Below are positions 1-12,678 of a stretch of 64,000 nucleotides of DNA, piece by piece. The first letter of the stretch is position 1; the number at the start of each line of letters is the position of its first letter. This DNA is from Panaeolus papilionaceus. Its lineage: Eukaryota > Basidiomycota > Agaricomycetes > Agaricales. Location of the stretch: assembly GCA_015501605.1 (NCBI GenBank), contig JADNRZ010000001.1, forward strand, positions 434,001-498,000. Reading direction: 5' to 3'. Both the position numbers and the translations under genes were made by a program. The notes under the pieces are model-generated. The model was not told the origin of the DNA, did not search any database, and saw only the letters and a list, made by a program, of their open reading frames with translations.

Positions 1-272
1 AAGCTTCAACACTTTCAGAAACATCACCTCACCCCATCTGATTTTCATAACGCAACGATAATCCACGAATAGAAATGCACTGTAGTATGATTTTCACCGA
101 TCATAAAAGTTGATGCATGGTGCAATTGAAACTGCAAGTCCACCGTGACATTTAAAGAATTAAGATAAAATTCATTACCGGTATATACTTATGTATGTAG
201 ATATAGATGGCAAAAATTTACATCCGACATAGCCTGATACACATAGATCACTCCCTATAACACACATTTAAA
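1..272. other. Non-coding left edge, downstream of ABC transporter
   Basis: Stretch after the stop codon of the minus-strand ABC transporter. It is AT-rich and holds no convincing ORF. It probably contains the transporter's 3' untranslated region and polyadenylation site. Nothing else was seen. Confidence 0.5.
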
Positions 273-3200
273 TTAGTCGATATCCTCAAGGGGAGACTGA
301 GGAGCAGGGACTTGCTCCTCCTCCTCCTCGGACTGCTCAACACCATCCTCGCTGACACTCTTCACATCATGATCGTCGTCAGCCTCACGAGTGCTGATAA
401 AGCTGTCCTCAATGGTAGAACTCTCGACTTCAGCCTCAACCGCAGCCTCAACAACCACCTCTTCCTTCTTCTCTTCAACAGTGACCTCGTCGAGTTCCTG
501 GACACCAAGCAAGCCTTCAAGCTCTTTGACCCGCGATTCCCAACCCTCAACTTCTGCGAGTTTCTGTTCGAGGAGCGCAATTTCGCGATCGACACCCATG
601 CGCTCTTCTTTGCTGCCCACGCGCGTGAGGACCCACTTGCCACCCTGGCTTGACGATGAGGCGGTATCTGAGCCTTCCTCGTGCGATGCACCTCCGCCGG
701 GGCCTTCGAGAGTGAGCAGCTGGGTGTGGTACTTCATAAGTGAGGGACTGTAAAATGCAAAAAAATCAATGAGGAAAACCAGGGGTGCATGTGGGGTTAA
801 ACGCACCGAAGTGAGATAGTGATGAGGGTGATGTCCAAAGCTTTGGCAGACTCGTACATCCTGCCTTCAACATCGCTAGAAACAGCCGAAGTGCACTCTA
901 TAAAACAAGGATGAGCCTAAATCCTCACTAAAATAATGAGTGGCAATTTACCATCGAGAACAGCAAACCTAGGTCTCCACCAAAGAACACGAGCCATACC
1001 CATCCTCTGCTTCTCACCACCACTCAGCACGTCTCTCCACTCCTTCCTCACAGCAAGACCGCCCTCTCGCTCAACAACATACGCCAAAAAGACCTTCTCC
1101 AAAATGTCGTAAATCTCGACGAGAACGGGGTGGTCTCTGGGGATAATTGGCAGGTTAAGTCTTGATCCGGCGGGAGGGGGTTGGAGGGGAGCGACAGCCT
1201 CGGCATACTTCGCAAACGAGGCAAAGGAGCAAGGGTAGATAATCTGTTCAAGGAGAGAGCCCACTGTCATGTAAGATCGCTGAGGAAGAACGTAGAGAGT
1301 TGGTCTGGGGCGTTCCAAAGAGCTATCCACGAGACGACCCTTGGCAAAGAAATCGGAAGTCTCTTTCGCGTCTCGGGGCATCTCGACGAGTGGCTCGTCG
1401 CCAGCTGGATCCCAAAGTCCGCCAAGAACGCGAGCGACGGCGGTTTTACCGACACCATTGCTACCAGTGATCATAAGATGTTCACCAGCCTTGATGGCGA
1501 GGTTCAGGTCCCTCACGAGGGGCGCATCGTCGTCACCACTGCTACTGCTCTTCTCCGACTGCCCTTCCGCCTTCTCTTGGTCCTCAAGAGCCTTCCCAGG
1601 ATCTGTGCGGCCTCTGGGAACGCGGACGTTGAGGTTGGCGAGTCTGATCTCGGGTGCACCTTCGATAGGGAGAGGGATATAACCCTTCTTGAGGTTGAGA
1701 AGGGTGGAAAGGAGGGTATAAAGGCGGGTTGTGAGACCAGCCAGCTCAAGGAGGTCCTTGTAGGCGTACATGAGGCGACCACCAGCATCCGCAAGTGAGA
1801 GTAATAGACGACGATTGGAGATGTAAGCTAGCAAAGGAGGATTTAAATTAATATCTGTTGGCAGTTGTGGACAGGAAATACGCACATTCTGTGCGTCCAG
1901 CGACTGCCTCGTCTCTCTTACGAGCTTCAGCATCGGTACTTCTGATACCCTGCAACGCTCTCTTTGTCCTGGTGAAGAGGATAGGAACAGCGATAAGGGC
2001 ATAACCAGCCGCACTCCAGAGGTATTTGATGACATAGTCCTCTGTCCACTCATAAGCAATTCGGATCTGTTCATTAAACGTTCACAAGGAACACATCAGT
2101 AACCAATAATGAAATCCTCCCTCCAAGGCTCTTGGCTCCGAGGAAATCACAGAAACCAGTTAAAATGTGTACCTTGTAGATGTAATTCACGTGCTTGATG
2201 AGCTTCATGTACGCGTTGGTGAGGATGTCTTTTTCACGAGCGCCGCCATTGTAGAACGCAACCTCTTCGGCTTCTCGTCCGACGCGGCCCATACCCTTGC
2301 GATACTCTCCCTCCAAACGGGCCTCTGTAGCAGCAAGTTTTCCAAATGCTGGTGTAGCTGCCCTCAGGATGGCTGCTGTAGCGTAGTAGTTGGCGAACAG
2401 GAGAATGGTGCCGCGCACACCTAGTGATCGAGAGAGCTGTGATGTGAACAACAGCATGTCAAGTGATGGTTTGAGCAGGTTGCCGCTATAGGGGGTTGAG
2501 ATGAATTGCCGCGAATGTGATGAAATAACACGTACTATAGACCACTCATAGCGTTGGTCCAAGCCTCCACGTCTGCGGTGAGATACTGGTCAATACCCTC
2601 CAAATAGTTCGTGGCACGGTAATAGCGCAAATCCGGGTTAGCTGAAAGATATAGGTCGTGTAGGTATCGTGTTAGACGGGTTCGTAGGCGTAGTGCAAGT
2701 AGAGATTGGAGATGGCGAATCTAAACGTCCTCATTAGTAACTAAGCTAAATATTAAAGTGCAAGAAGCTCACCATGGAATTAGTGATGGTACTCGGGATG
2801 GCAAGCAGGAACCAGAGACCAAGTCCCCTCAGGAAAGCCTTTCCGTCAGCCTTCACGATATCTCTGACAATACGACCGTCTAGGCGAGCAACGAGAATAC
2901 TCAGAACGGTACGCAGAACCAGGAACGTGGAGTGAAGAGCAACGATTCCTGTCTCGCTGGACGTGATGGAGGGTATGGCTATTCTGAAGAGGATGGCACG
3001 AAGTTGAGCAAGGAACTCCAGCGACAAGGAGGGTTTGAGCGTTTGCTCGACTGATAGTGGCGGGAAGTATGGTGCATCTGCAGTGAATTTCGACAGTGGC
3101 GTCGATTCAATGGGAACCTTTTCAGAGCAGCATGAATATACGGATAGGATATGATCATGCAGGATCAACACACCTTAACAACTCCTCCGCGATACGGTAC

Positions 3201-3497
3201 TAGCAAGGTTTTTTTCCTCACACCGTCAGCTTCTTCTTCGCTTGTTACATCCTTCTCAACATAGACCTGCTGCAAAACTCTGTCCAGTTCTTCTTCCGTG
3301 AGTTTCTTCTTCCGGGATTTTAGCTTCTGTGGTAGATCAACGAGGGTTTTGATAGCATCCTTGGATAGTGTGACTGCTCGTGAACGGAGGAGCAGAAATA
3401 CGAGGAAGGCGAGGACAAGAGGTCGACGGTTCAACGATTGGGGGATTGGAAGAGGATGGCGAAGAAAAGGAACTTGCGATGGACCGGCGTTAGCCAT
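273..3497 (-). CDS. Peroxisomal long-chain fatty acyl ABC half-transporter (ABCD/ALDP family, PXA1/PXA2-like)
   Basis: Half-size ABC transporter of subfamily D, which imports very-long-chain fatty acids or acyl-CoAs into peroxisomes for beta-oxidation as a dimer. Eight exons (3497-3174, 3117-2773, 2720-2536, 2485-2173, 2066-1886, 1827-952, 897-807, 747-273) sum to 2790 nt, an intact frame of 929 residues. An N-terminal hydrophobic stretch and a membrane domain come first; family-typical stretches DLRYYRATNYLEG and YISNRRLLLSLADAGGR are present. The nucleotide-binding domain has Walker A GSNGVGKT (about residue 570), signature LSGGEKQ (about 716) and Walker B FAVLDECTSAV, split by an intron. 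The switch region reads TISLRPSLMKYHT where the family usually has TITHRPSL, so the usual switch histidine appears replaced. The C-terminus is a long Glu-rich tail with coiled-coil character. PXA1 versus PXA2 orthology cannot be decided by eye. Confidence 0.9.
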
Positions 3498-4939
3498 GTA
3501 AGGTGATACTAATGTATGGTGCTCGTTGGAGAATAAAGGGTAAACTGCCCGAGATTATGAGTGGTGTATGGCCACTAGGTATACCGCTACAGAAATGTGG
3601 GGTATGAGCGTAGATTGCCAGCAGATCAGTGACAGTGGCAGCCTTCTATCTGGCTGCGAGCAGGTGAGACCAGCTCCGGTGGTGATGAATGGAAGCCTCC
3701 GTAGTAGGTGTCGAGGACGAGGGGTCGGGTGAAGGTCAGAAGGACACCGTAATTATCCCAGTGACTGAGGCGTATTCAGGGTGGATCGATTGGCGATGTC
3801 GTCTAAACCAGAGAGGGACGAGTACGACCATAGTTTTCCCTGCTTTGATCCTAAACATGTGAATCTCTCTTCAAATGCTCCGCCACACGTGGTCACATAA
3901 TGCATGTGAATGATTTCATCGGTCCGCCTGTCCGCCTTGATGCTGGGTATGATAGGGGCTTATTGGGAGAGGTTTAAAAATGTCGAGGGACTCGAGGCGG
4001 AGCATGACAGGTGTGTGCTTTTTAGCGCCTTCGAGTGCACTTTTTCATTGAGTTTTGAATTCATTTTTAACAAATTTCAAGACACACACCATATGGACAA
4101 ATCAGAAAGGCTATAAACAGTGTTTCGAGTGTTATTTTAAGCCCTACAGGTATGACCTGACTTCAATATCGTTGTGCAAGAGTCAAAACCTTGAAGGGCA
4201 TGGTACGAATTGCCACATTAGTTTGCTGTTCAATACAATGATCATATATTTCCTATGGGTGATGTATGATGGGGTCGAGGCAACCTTGAGCTGAAGTCCT
4301 AGAGTCTGAACGACGAAACCCGGAAATGGTGACTCTCTGCATTTCGTAGGCACTTTGTGCCAACCTTTTGAATGCGAAATTCAGTCAGTATCTTCCCTCT
4401 GTGACACTGGTAATTAGATCAATGAATTGTAGACATCCGTTCATAGCGGTCAGCGTTCTCCGTGATACCCACTGGGTCATGACCCCAGCCACACAAAAGC
4501 CTGATGCCGTGGGCTGCGGAGTCTTCGCAAAGCACCGAAAGTCTGTATCCACGCCATGTGTCGAGTTCCCAGCTTTGCTTTTATCTTCTGCCTATATGAT
4601 GGCTTCAATGTATAAAATTTGAGGAGACTGCATTGATGAACGTCGAAGTGAGAGAGTGCGAAGTGTGTTGAATTTAAAGCTATGCCTCATGCGGTGTAAC
4701 AACTTTGCTGTTGTTTAGTCCGGGGGAGACTTGATAGCCTATCTGCCCTGAAATGGTTGTCATGTTGAAAGCACTCACGACACCGCTGCGCACCGCCTTG
4801 GGATTGACCCTCTCAAAGTCTATTGCCGGACTTACAAAAATGCATCACTCCGTCAAAATGGCCTTTTCCTGGGTTTCTAACCTTCACACTCAAGGGTTGA
4901 CCGTTCAAAGCCATCCTAATCGACGGCCCTCTCTCTCCA
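3498..4939. other. Divergent intergenic region between ABC transporter and membrane protein gene
   Basis: About 1.4 kb separating two divergently transcribed genes, so it should contain both promoters. Only short, uncompositional ORFs are present. No tRNA, long repeat or recognisable domain was seen. Confidence 0.5.
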
Positions 4940-7887
4940 ATGCCTTACGCCTCTAGCTCCCGTCAACCTCCTCCTTCTTTCGTCACCTTAGATGGTGTTG
5001 GACCTCAAAGAGGTGGTTCACCCTATGTCGCAAGATCTCTACCGCCAGCATTTAGCGACGTTGTTCTCAGTACCAGATCCATGCGCCCAGCATCGACAAA
5101 TAATCACGGCCCTGCATATCAAGCCAGAGATCCATTTCATCGTCGTGCAAGGAGACATCAGCGAGTGGAACAATTGACCTTTGACGATATACCGACAGGC
5201 GAAACTCGGCCAGATGACTACTTGACCCCACACCATACTCGGGGTTCTCTCGTGCCGCAACCACCACCTCAACCTGTTTCGCAATCTGATGACCCATACA
5301 GACCACGGCCTGCGTCGTCAGTCGGGAATGAGAGTGGTATGTCATAACGAAATATATGGTGGGATTTATCCTAAAATATATTTGCATGTAAAGCTCGCAT
5401 CCCATTCCAGGCTCCTCCCCACGGGCGAAGCAACACCCTTGAGTCTTCCTACCCTGTTCGAGAAGGAAAGAGACCAGCAGCACCGTCGCTGAGATCATCC
5501 GAACACCTACCGCCTGCTTACAGTACCGACAACCTCTCTCAGATTGGTTACTCTGAGGAAAGTTACCCATACCCACCTGAAAAGGCGCAGCCTGAAGCAG
5601 GACCTTCCAACCCACGAAGGTCTTGCGATACACACGAGACCCGGCCAGAATATTATCCTCCAGCCCCGACTGCATCCACACATAGCATCACACCACCTTC
5701 TTACTACCCACACGCCGAATACCGACGGAGCACAGGAGACATCTCTCTCCCCCACTCAGAAATCGGAACCTTTGGTGCCCGCAGGCCCTCTTTCCTTTCG
5801 CAAATAATCACGTTCATCCTATGCATCCCATCTCAGATCTATCTTAACTTCCTTCTTCGCCTTCCCTCGTTGTACTTCTCTCGCGTGGCGAGGATCTTCG
5901 AGGAAGCAGACATGACGTTGCCAGAGATTAAAAAGATGGCATTTGAGACGGCATTTAGGGGTAAATTGGCCGACTCGAATTCTGTGCAGCGGGTGTTGGA
6001 GTATGCGATGCCTATGCCTGGAAGAGGTACAGGAAAGGGAGATGCACCTGGCATACCCGTTGCTTACGAGTGCTTGAAGGCTAGTTGGGAGTTTTTCATC
6101 GACTCGTTGATGAGGGAATGGAAGACGTTTAATATCATTTCTGTCCTGTTGCTTTCGTCAGTCCCGAATCACGTTTCTTTTCTCTTTTCTCAAAGTTGAC
6201 GAATCCAAAAACAGCGCCATCCTTACAATCCTCCAAATCGAAGAAGCCGCAGCAGACCCCATAACACGGTATGCCGCACTTCATTCGTTGATCTGTGCAT
6301 TGGTTAGTCTGCTGTTTGGGTGCATCTATATCATCCGATTCGGCACGATGCGCAAGACGTACAAGGCTGCTGAATGGGCACTGGAAGCGCAGAAGTCAAG
6401 CACGATGATCTGGTGGAACGTGTGGATTTTGTTGGCGATGCCAGCAATATGGCTCGCATGGTAGGTTCTCCCTCCGATGTGTATTGGCTTAATGCTAAAA
6501 TCACCCAAGGTCCCTTATGATGTACATCGTCTGTATCATGACATTCATCTGGCGCACAGGAAATGGAGCCGTCGTCCCCGAGCTCCCCTCGTCCGCCATC
6601 CTCGCTTGCAAGATTTTCATTAGCTCGACGTTGGGTTTAGGTATCGTGTATGGCACACTCATCATCTACACGTTCCGGAGATACGGCCAGAGCATGGACA
6701 GAAGGTGGAAGCAGAGAATCGACGAGTGGATCGGAGAGATGAGGGAAAACGCCGCAGCGCTCAATGGTGCTGAACAAGGCATGGATATGATGGGGACAGG
6801 AATGCCAGTTGGATATCCATACTTCCATCATCATCACGCTCAGTATACAGGACCCACTGCCAGCGCTATGTCGATGGGGATGACGCAGCAGAGCAGAAGA
6901 GCGAGTTATCACTCTGCTTTCGTGGCTGGACGCGGACCTGTCCCCGCGCCTTTGTTGAGGACGCATGCGTTTGAAGGAGAGAACATGCATGAAGAGGGTA
7001 GAGACGAGAGCATTGGTACACCCCCACAGATTACGGTTCAACCTACGTCCACTGCATCACAGCCTTCGATGTCAGAGCATGATGACTCGGTCCGAGTCGT
7101 TGTTTACGATGTCAATCACGAGGACAGGAATACTATAGGATTTGGTCTTCCTAGGTCTGCATCTCCAATGGCGATACAAGAACATGAGGAGGCACGGGAT
7201 GTACTGTTGTCGGAGATTCCGCCGCTGACTGGGACAAGGCCAAACGAAATTGATGTGATGGAACGGAGCGCGTCGCCTTTGATTGAGTACGCGGATGACC
7301 ACACCTACCCATCTGAGGCTCAACCTGCGAATGCACCTTCGCCTTCTTCAAGTTCGACACATGCAGAATCTGCATCCTCCCTGCCTTCTAACCTTTCTAC
7401 CCCACCACCGGCACTCCTCTCACCTATTTCACCATCCTTCGATAAAAGCCCGATTTTATGCACACCCTTGGAACCAGTTAAAGTCGTCGACATGATTCAG
7501 GCCTTAGCATCTCCTTCGTCGTTATTAGCAAACCCGAGTCAACATCCCCACCAGGCGTCTACTTCTACTTCGAGTTTTGCACCTCCCTCAGACGTCAATA
7601 GGAGTGTTGCATCAACCAGTCAACGTCATCGCAGATTACCCTCTTCCACCAGCTCGCCATTTAACCCCTTCCGTATACATCAAGCTCGCACTGCAAACGT
7701 AGAAGAGACTCAAGGCACTATTGAGCTGGAACCAAGCCAAATAAACAGGAATCCGTGGCGCGATGCTGCTGGTATACACACGACCACAAATCGACTGGGT
7801 GCTGCCAGCAGTAGAGGGATGAATTTTGCAGGGGTAGATTTAAATCCTGATTCTCATCAGGAGGGTGAGAGCAAAAATAATGTATAA
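4940..7887 (+). CDS. Polytopic membrane protein of unknown function
   Basis: Function not recognised. Four exons (4940-5336, 5394-6156, 6215-6460, 6510-7887) sum to 2784 nt, an intact 927-residue frame. The first about 270 residues are Pro/Ser-rich and probably disordered and cytoplasmic. A central block carries about five to six hydrophobic segments, for example FLSQIITFILCIPSQIYLNF, LICALVSLLFGCIYIIRF, MIWWNVWILLAMPAIWLAW and CKIFISSTLGLGIVYGTLII. Just before the second segment is a conserved-looking soluble stretch (EEADMTLPEIKKMAFETAFRG). The last about 370 residues are again Ser/Pro/Thr-rich and disordered. This layout, a short membrane core between long disordered arms, recalls conserved fungal hypothetical proteins. 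The start is the first ATG after a CT-rich leader. The first intron acceptor was chosen at 5393 because the nearby AG at 5410 breaks the frame. Confidence 0.75.
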
Positions 7888-8792
7888 CTCATGTACAGTA
7901 TATGGATGCTTTTAGTTTTAAATGTACAAATACTAATGGCTCACTCACGATATCGACCTCTACATGTCCGCAGACAGAGCTCTGAGTATTGGGAAGTTCT
8001 GTTAATACAGGTGTAAGTTAAAGCGCTTTATTTCATGTTGGCTCTGCTGTATGCAAAATCGCGAACGTTGACTCTGGAGATGCGAGACGTGTTCGCGTAA
8101 ATTACGACCACGTGAGTGTGAGAAGCTGTTCCACAACCCAATGGCAATTGTGCTCAGTTCAGCCATGTCTCTCAAATTCTCTCTTGCAGTTGCGCATGTC
8201 GCTGCAAAACCTCCCTTGATTATCGGCCATGATACATCTGAATTGGTACAGGAACAGATTCTACCCAACCATATGTTTTTCACGTCCATGTCTGCATAAT
8301 TATCAAGAGGAATATCAATTCTGGAACAGGGTTCTGAGCACCTGTGCATTTTCTGTGCATTCTGCTACTTAATTCCTATCTGGTTCCTGCTTCTTTCTGT
8401 CACTTTTATATTAACAACTTGCTAGTTCTGGGCTCTTCATAATCTCTGCTGCGATACGTAAGGTGATAAGAGCTTCCAGGATTCCTCCAACCATCACGCA
8501 CCTGCTATAAGAATCTATCAGAATAGATTATCTGTTCTCTCCGGGGCTTCGAAGTTCAGACGTGCCTGTGCAGCTGACCAGCTCTTTTGTTCTCGTCTTG
8601 TCTGATGTTCAGGAAACTGCTGTCAGCTGTCCCCGCTTGGCCTGGCTTGGTCATCGGAAGATTTTTTCCTCCTGTTCTCCAGCGCTGTTTGTTATCTTTT
8701 GGCAATTTTGCGTCAAGGTATATAAGGATGACCTTGGCAGCATCTTATTCAACCAGTAACTGGTCATCTGTTAACCCACTCTTCATATTCCA
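7888..8792. other. Intergenic region upstream of L-amino-acid oxidase
   Basis: About 0.9 kb between two plus-strand genes. It carries the oxidase promoter, including a TATA box near 8719. A 115-codon minus-strand frame lies at 8002-8349, but it resembles no known family and has no supporting splice structure, so it is not called as a gene. Confidence 0.45.
8719..8726 (+). promoter_or_regulatory. TATA box of the L-amino-acid oxidase gene
   Basis: The sequence TATATAAG lies 67 nt upstream of the oxidase start codon. A pyrimidine-rich leader and the ATG at 8793 follow, so this is a well-placed core promoter. TATA-type promoters are typical of inducible fungal genes. Confidence 0.55.
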
Positions 8793-11118
8793 ATGCTTGA
8801 CACAGACGGCTCAGATATTCGCCGTAAGGTGACTCAATATTTCATCAACCAAGCCCACGCAGAGCTCGAAGACAAGAATCCTCACCTCACCATTGGAGAT
8901 TTGCCCCTTATCCAGAAACTCCCTCACTTCCGTATCCAACCAGCTAGCGCTACTGGACAATTCGTTAGTTCTACTGCTGCTGTCGGTGACGTGACTGCGT
9001 CGCAGCTGCCTCCGCTTTTTCCAACCCCTCCTGACCACGGCATTACTTGGAAAAATCTCCTTAAGCGAGACCTATTCTCGGATGCCGATGTGAAACACCC
9101 ATCGCATCTCCCCGAGGGAGATTCCGATGAAGGCGCTGAAATACCCGCTCTTCCTTCCTACCCTCCCTGGTTTCGTGTTGCCATCATCGGTGCGGGTGTT
9201 GCAGGACTGCGAACTGCAATGCTTTTGCAAGAACTAGGCATTCCGTACGACCTTTTGGAGGCCAGCGATCGCTACGGTGGTCGTGTTTTCACGTATAAAT
9301 TTATGCCAAAGCCTCCCAATAATCCTCCAGGTAAACACGATTACTACGACGTTGGCGCCATGCGCTTCCCTGATAACAAGGCCAACAAGATCACGTTCGA
9401 CTTGTTCAAAGAGCTAGAGTTGGGGACAAAGTTGATTGATTATACGTTTTCGAATCCTGAGAACATTCGCTACTTCAATGGTAAGCAATCGTTGGTTTTC
9501 ATCTTCCTGCTTGAATGCCAAGGTCTCACCAACCTGCAGGCGTCAAGATTTCTGCGGCGACCTCTAATACGCCTGGAGATCACTTCCATGACCAACCGAC
9601 GGTACGCAAAAATCGATTTCTTCTTTTCACTTTTCCTTATATCATATCGCAGGTACCGGATCAGTATATCAATGCCCAGACCGTTGACCTTCGTGGTGAC
9701 ACTGTCTACGGCGTAAATGCGTGCACATCCATGGCGTTCGACGGCTTCCGTAAAGCATTATTGGATAATTTCGAGACAGGATGGGAGGGTCTTATGAAAT
9801 ACGACTGGGCTTCCACTCGGACCTACCTCTTCCGAGAGAAGCCGCAGTTCCCGTTGTCTGTCGTGCAATGGATGGAAACCAGAAACAGTAGCTCGGGAGG
9901 CTTTGATGGGTCTCTCTCAGAGGTAAAGTCATGTTCCTACCTTATATTCGGTTACTTACAACATGATATCAGACCATCCTTGAGTCTCTTTTCTTTGACG
10001 ATCCCAGCAAAAATGTCCCCTGGAAATGCATCGAGGGAGGCACTGAAGGCGTCACCAAGGCCATGTATGATCGCTTGAAAACGAAGCCACAGTACGGTCA
10101 CCGTGTCACGGACATCAAGGGCCCAATACTCCTGTCCCCTAAGGAATGCTTCCCAAACTCTGGTTCTTCTGACCAGTGGCACCCGACGGCAGAATTCCCT
10201 TTCATGAAGGTTGATATTTCCGGAAAGGGTACTCGCTACTACGCACATGTTGTCTCGACTGTTCCATTTGCTAATCTTGGAATGATCAACACCGACGATG
10301 TCATGATGGACTACGCTCAACGTCAAGCAATCCGCTCGCTCAGCTATTGGCCCTCAGTAAAGATTGCAATCAAGTTCAAGTCACGCTGGTGGGAGCAAAA
10401 CGGCCAAAAGCAGCGCGGCGGTTCGAGCTACACCGATCGACCTAGTCGCGTGGTTGTTTACCCTAGCTATGGTATTGGAGAGGAAGGTCCTGGCGTGTTG
10501 ATGGTTTCTTATACCTGGTAAGTCTCATCGTTCGCTTACGACATCGATCGGCATGCTCATGGCATCTCTACAATCAGGACTCAGGATGCTTCCCGGTTGG
10601 GATCTTTGATCAAGACGCCCGACTGGTCTCAGCAGCTCAACCCCGACCGCATCCGCCCACCATCAGAGCAAGTCCTCCTTGAGAGGATCTACCAGGACCT
10701 CTCGATATTGCATGACGTACCTATCACACAGCTCAAAGATGACACCCTCGACTATCACGCCTTTGATTGGTACAGCAACCCTTACACCATGGGCGCGTTT
10801 GCCATGTTCAACCCTGGGCAATTCAGTACTTTCTACAAGAGCGTTCTTGGTCCTGCCGCTCGTGGTCGCTTCCACTTTGCTGGTGAGGTGGCGAGTGCCC
10901 ATCATGCTTGGATTGCAGGAGCGCTTGATTCGGCAGTGCGTGCTGTGGCCGAGATTGTTCACTTAGATTTCCCGCCGTGGTTGTCTAAGTATTATGAAAA
11001 ACATGGTATCAGCCCTGCATTCCGCGATGAAGAGCAGGCCACGAAGCAATTCACTAAAGGTGTCTTTGGGAAGGAGCTTGAGGAGGCTGAGCTTCGGGCT
11101 TACCTGGCTTCACAATGA
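8793..11118 (+). CDS. L-amino-acid oxidase (FAD-dependent amine oxidase family)
   Basis: Flavoenzyme expected to oxidise L-amino acids to 2-oxo acids with release of ammonium and hydrogen peroxide. It resembles the basidiomycete LAO1 group known from Hebeloma. Five exons (8793-9480, 9540-9601, 9653-9922, 9973-10517, 10578-11118) sum to 2106 nt, a 701-residue protein. The dinucleotide-binding motif IIGAGVAG lies at residues 131-138, followed by LLEASDRYGGRVFTY, the ribose-binding acidic residue and GGR motif. The segment YDVGAMRFP is the amine-oxidase substrate/flavin loop. The C-terminal FAD motif is RFHFAGEVASAHHAWIAGAL. About 125 residues precede the FAD fold, longer than in bacterial enzymes. 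No clear secretion signal is visible at the N-terminus, and the C-terminus (YLASQ) is not a peroxisomal SKL signal. In fungi such enzymes serve nitrogen mobilisation; peroxide release may also be defensive. Confidence 0.85.
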
Positions 11119-11282
11119 ATGGTTAAAAGAGCGAACCTAATTGTGGAAGTAAAAGCGGACATGTAGTTAAAATCTTATATTCTAAGTCAATTTCTGCGTC
11201 CTGTAGTTGACTATACGTTGCCTGTCTCTATTGCATTTCAAGCTCTTGCCCTATCATCGTGAAGTGACTACCCGACCTAATC

Positions 11283-12678
11283 TTATGCTCCCCATTTTGG
11301 CAATGTTCCGGGATTCCAAACGTCCATTGTTTCGCACAACGCCCGCAGGCTGAAGATTCCTGAGCTGAGAAGAGTTGGAGCGCAAATTGTCAGGTGTTCT
11401 TCGAGATACGGTCGATATCTACGTTCAAGCGTCGTTTCTAGATCGTGGTTCTCCGACTCTGAATCGTTGACCAAATAAAGCAAGAAAGTGTCGAGATTAG
11501 GCCATCGATGATGTATCTCCGGGGAAAATAGGGCATCCAACTCTTCCCATCTTATTCGAGACGACCCCATAATTCCAAAAGAAGTGACGCGCAGAAAGAA
11601 AGTGATAATCTGAACTGGGCAAGATGTGTATTTGATCAATGATTGAAGCGTTGAGATGAGCCATGGAAAGTTTCGTGGACCAACGCGAGAACTACCCGCC
11701 CAGGGTAGAATCCTGATGTCAGCGGATAAGGTCAAGCTGACCAGGCAAGGTAAATTCCCCAAGTTCAATGGTTCTGGTTCTTCCAGAGGATCAAGTATAA
11801 TTAGAGACGAGCAAAAGTGAACATTTAATTGTGTACGTACTCCATGCATGATAAATTTCCAGGTGTGTAAGCGTATCTCTACAGAGAGACAGAGCGACTT
11901 GGAGGGAGGGAAGTCGATGAGGCGCCATGACTACTTTGAAATGCTTCAATGACGTCAATTGTAGTGCAGAGTCATGACCGAAAAGCTCGTCAATAATACA
12001 ACCATCATCATCTGGATCCCATATTTCCAATCGAATTGGAGAGCACACTGTTCCTGGCTCAAGTGACCGAGAAACGAATTTGACGCTGCCTCTTACTTCA
12101 ATCGAAGTTACTCCAGAGAGGCGGTTGAAGACTGTGGTGGGCACATTGTGCAGACTGAGCTTGACATTCTCTAACGTCGGGTTGGAAAGTATCGAAAAGC
12201 ATGCCTCCTGTATCGAGACTGGCAATCGATCGTAGAGAATAGGAAGGCAGAGAGCCAATGCTTTGAGGTTGGTAAACCCCTTGTGGTTTAAAATGTACCA
12301 CAAACAGTCTTCTTCGAGTGTCGTGATTTTCCACTGATCATCAACTACAAAGCCATCGCCCATTATCTGCAAAACTTGGACAAATCGAGCAATATCTGGA
12401 CGTTGGAAAAGTCGACCGCAGAATATCTCGATAGGTGTTGGGATGTTCTGAATCCGGTTGGACTTGATGATGACCTTGCGGTAGCGCAAGGACAAGGAGC
12501 AGTTGTACATGCCTTTACAGGTACTGCTGAGTGCCAAAAAATCGCTGGAATTCTCCGCGATGTGCGTAGCCATAATTTCGAAGGCAAGGTCTTCTGGAAG
12601 TGGTCCTTGCCAATTGACCACTGCATCATTGGGTGTGATCGTGTCTCGTGTTGTCGGTAGGTCTGATGCTTGCTCCAT
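11283..12678 (-). CDS. F-box-like protein (basidiomycete expanded type)
   Basis: Two exons (12678-11841 and 11779-11283) sum to 1335 nt, an intact 444-residue frame with a 61-nt intron. Near the N-terminus, about residues 24-70, is an F-box-like stretch: LPEDLAFEIMATHIAENSSD followed by FLALSSTCKGMYNCSLSLRY. The remainder is a Leu-rich series of short beta/alpha units resembling the degenerate leucine-rich repeats that follow F-boxes in Agaricomycetes. Such proteins act as substrate receptors of SCF ubiquitin ligases through SKP1. This class is greatly expanded in mushrooms and rarely has a known substrate. The start was set at the ATG giving MEQASD; an in-frame ATG exists upstream at 12870, but that extension is unlike F-box N-termini. 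Only 164 nt separate its stop from the convergent oxidase stop. Confidence 0.7.

Noticed and set aside
8002..8349. 115-codon minus-strand ORF between two plus-strand genes
   Set aside because: Composition is not clearly coding, there is no family motif or splice chain, and ORFs of this length are expected by chance in a 64-kb window.
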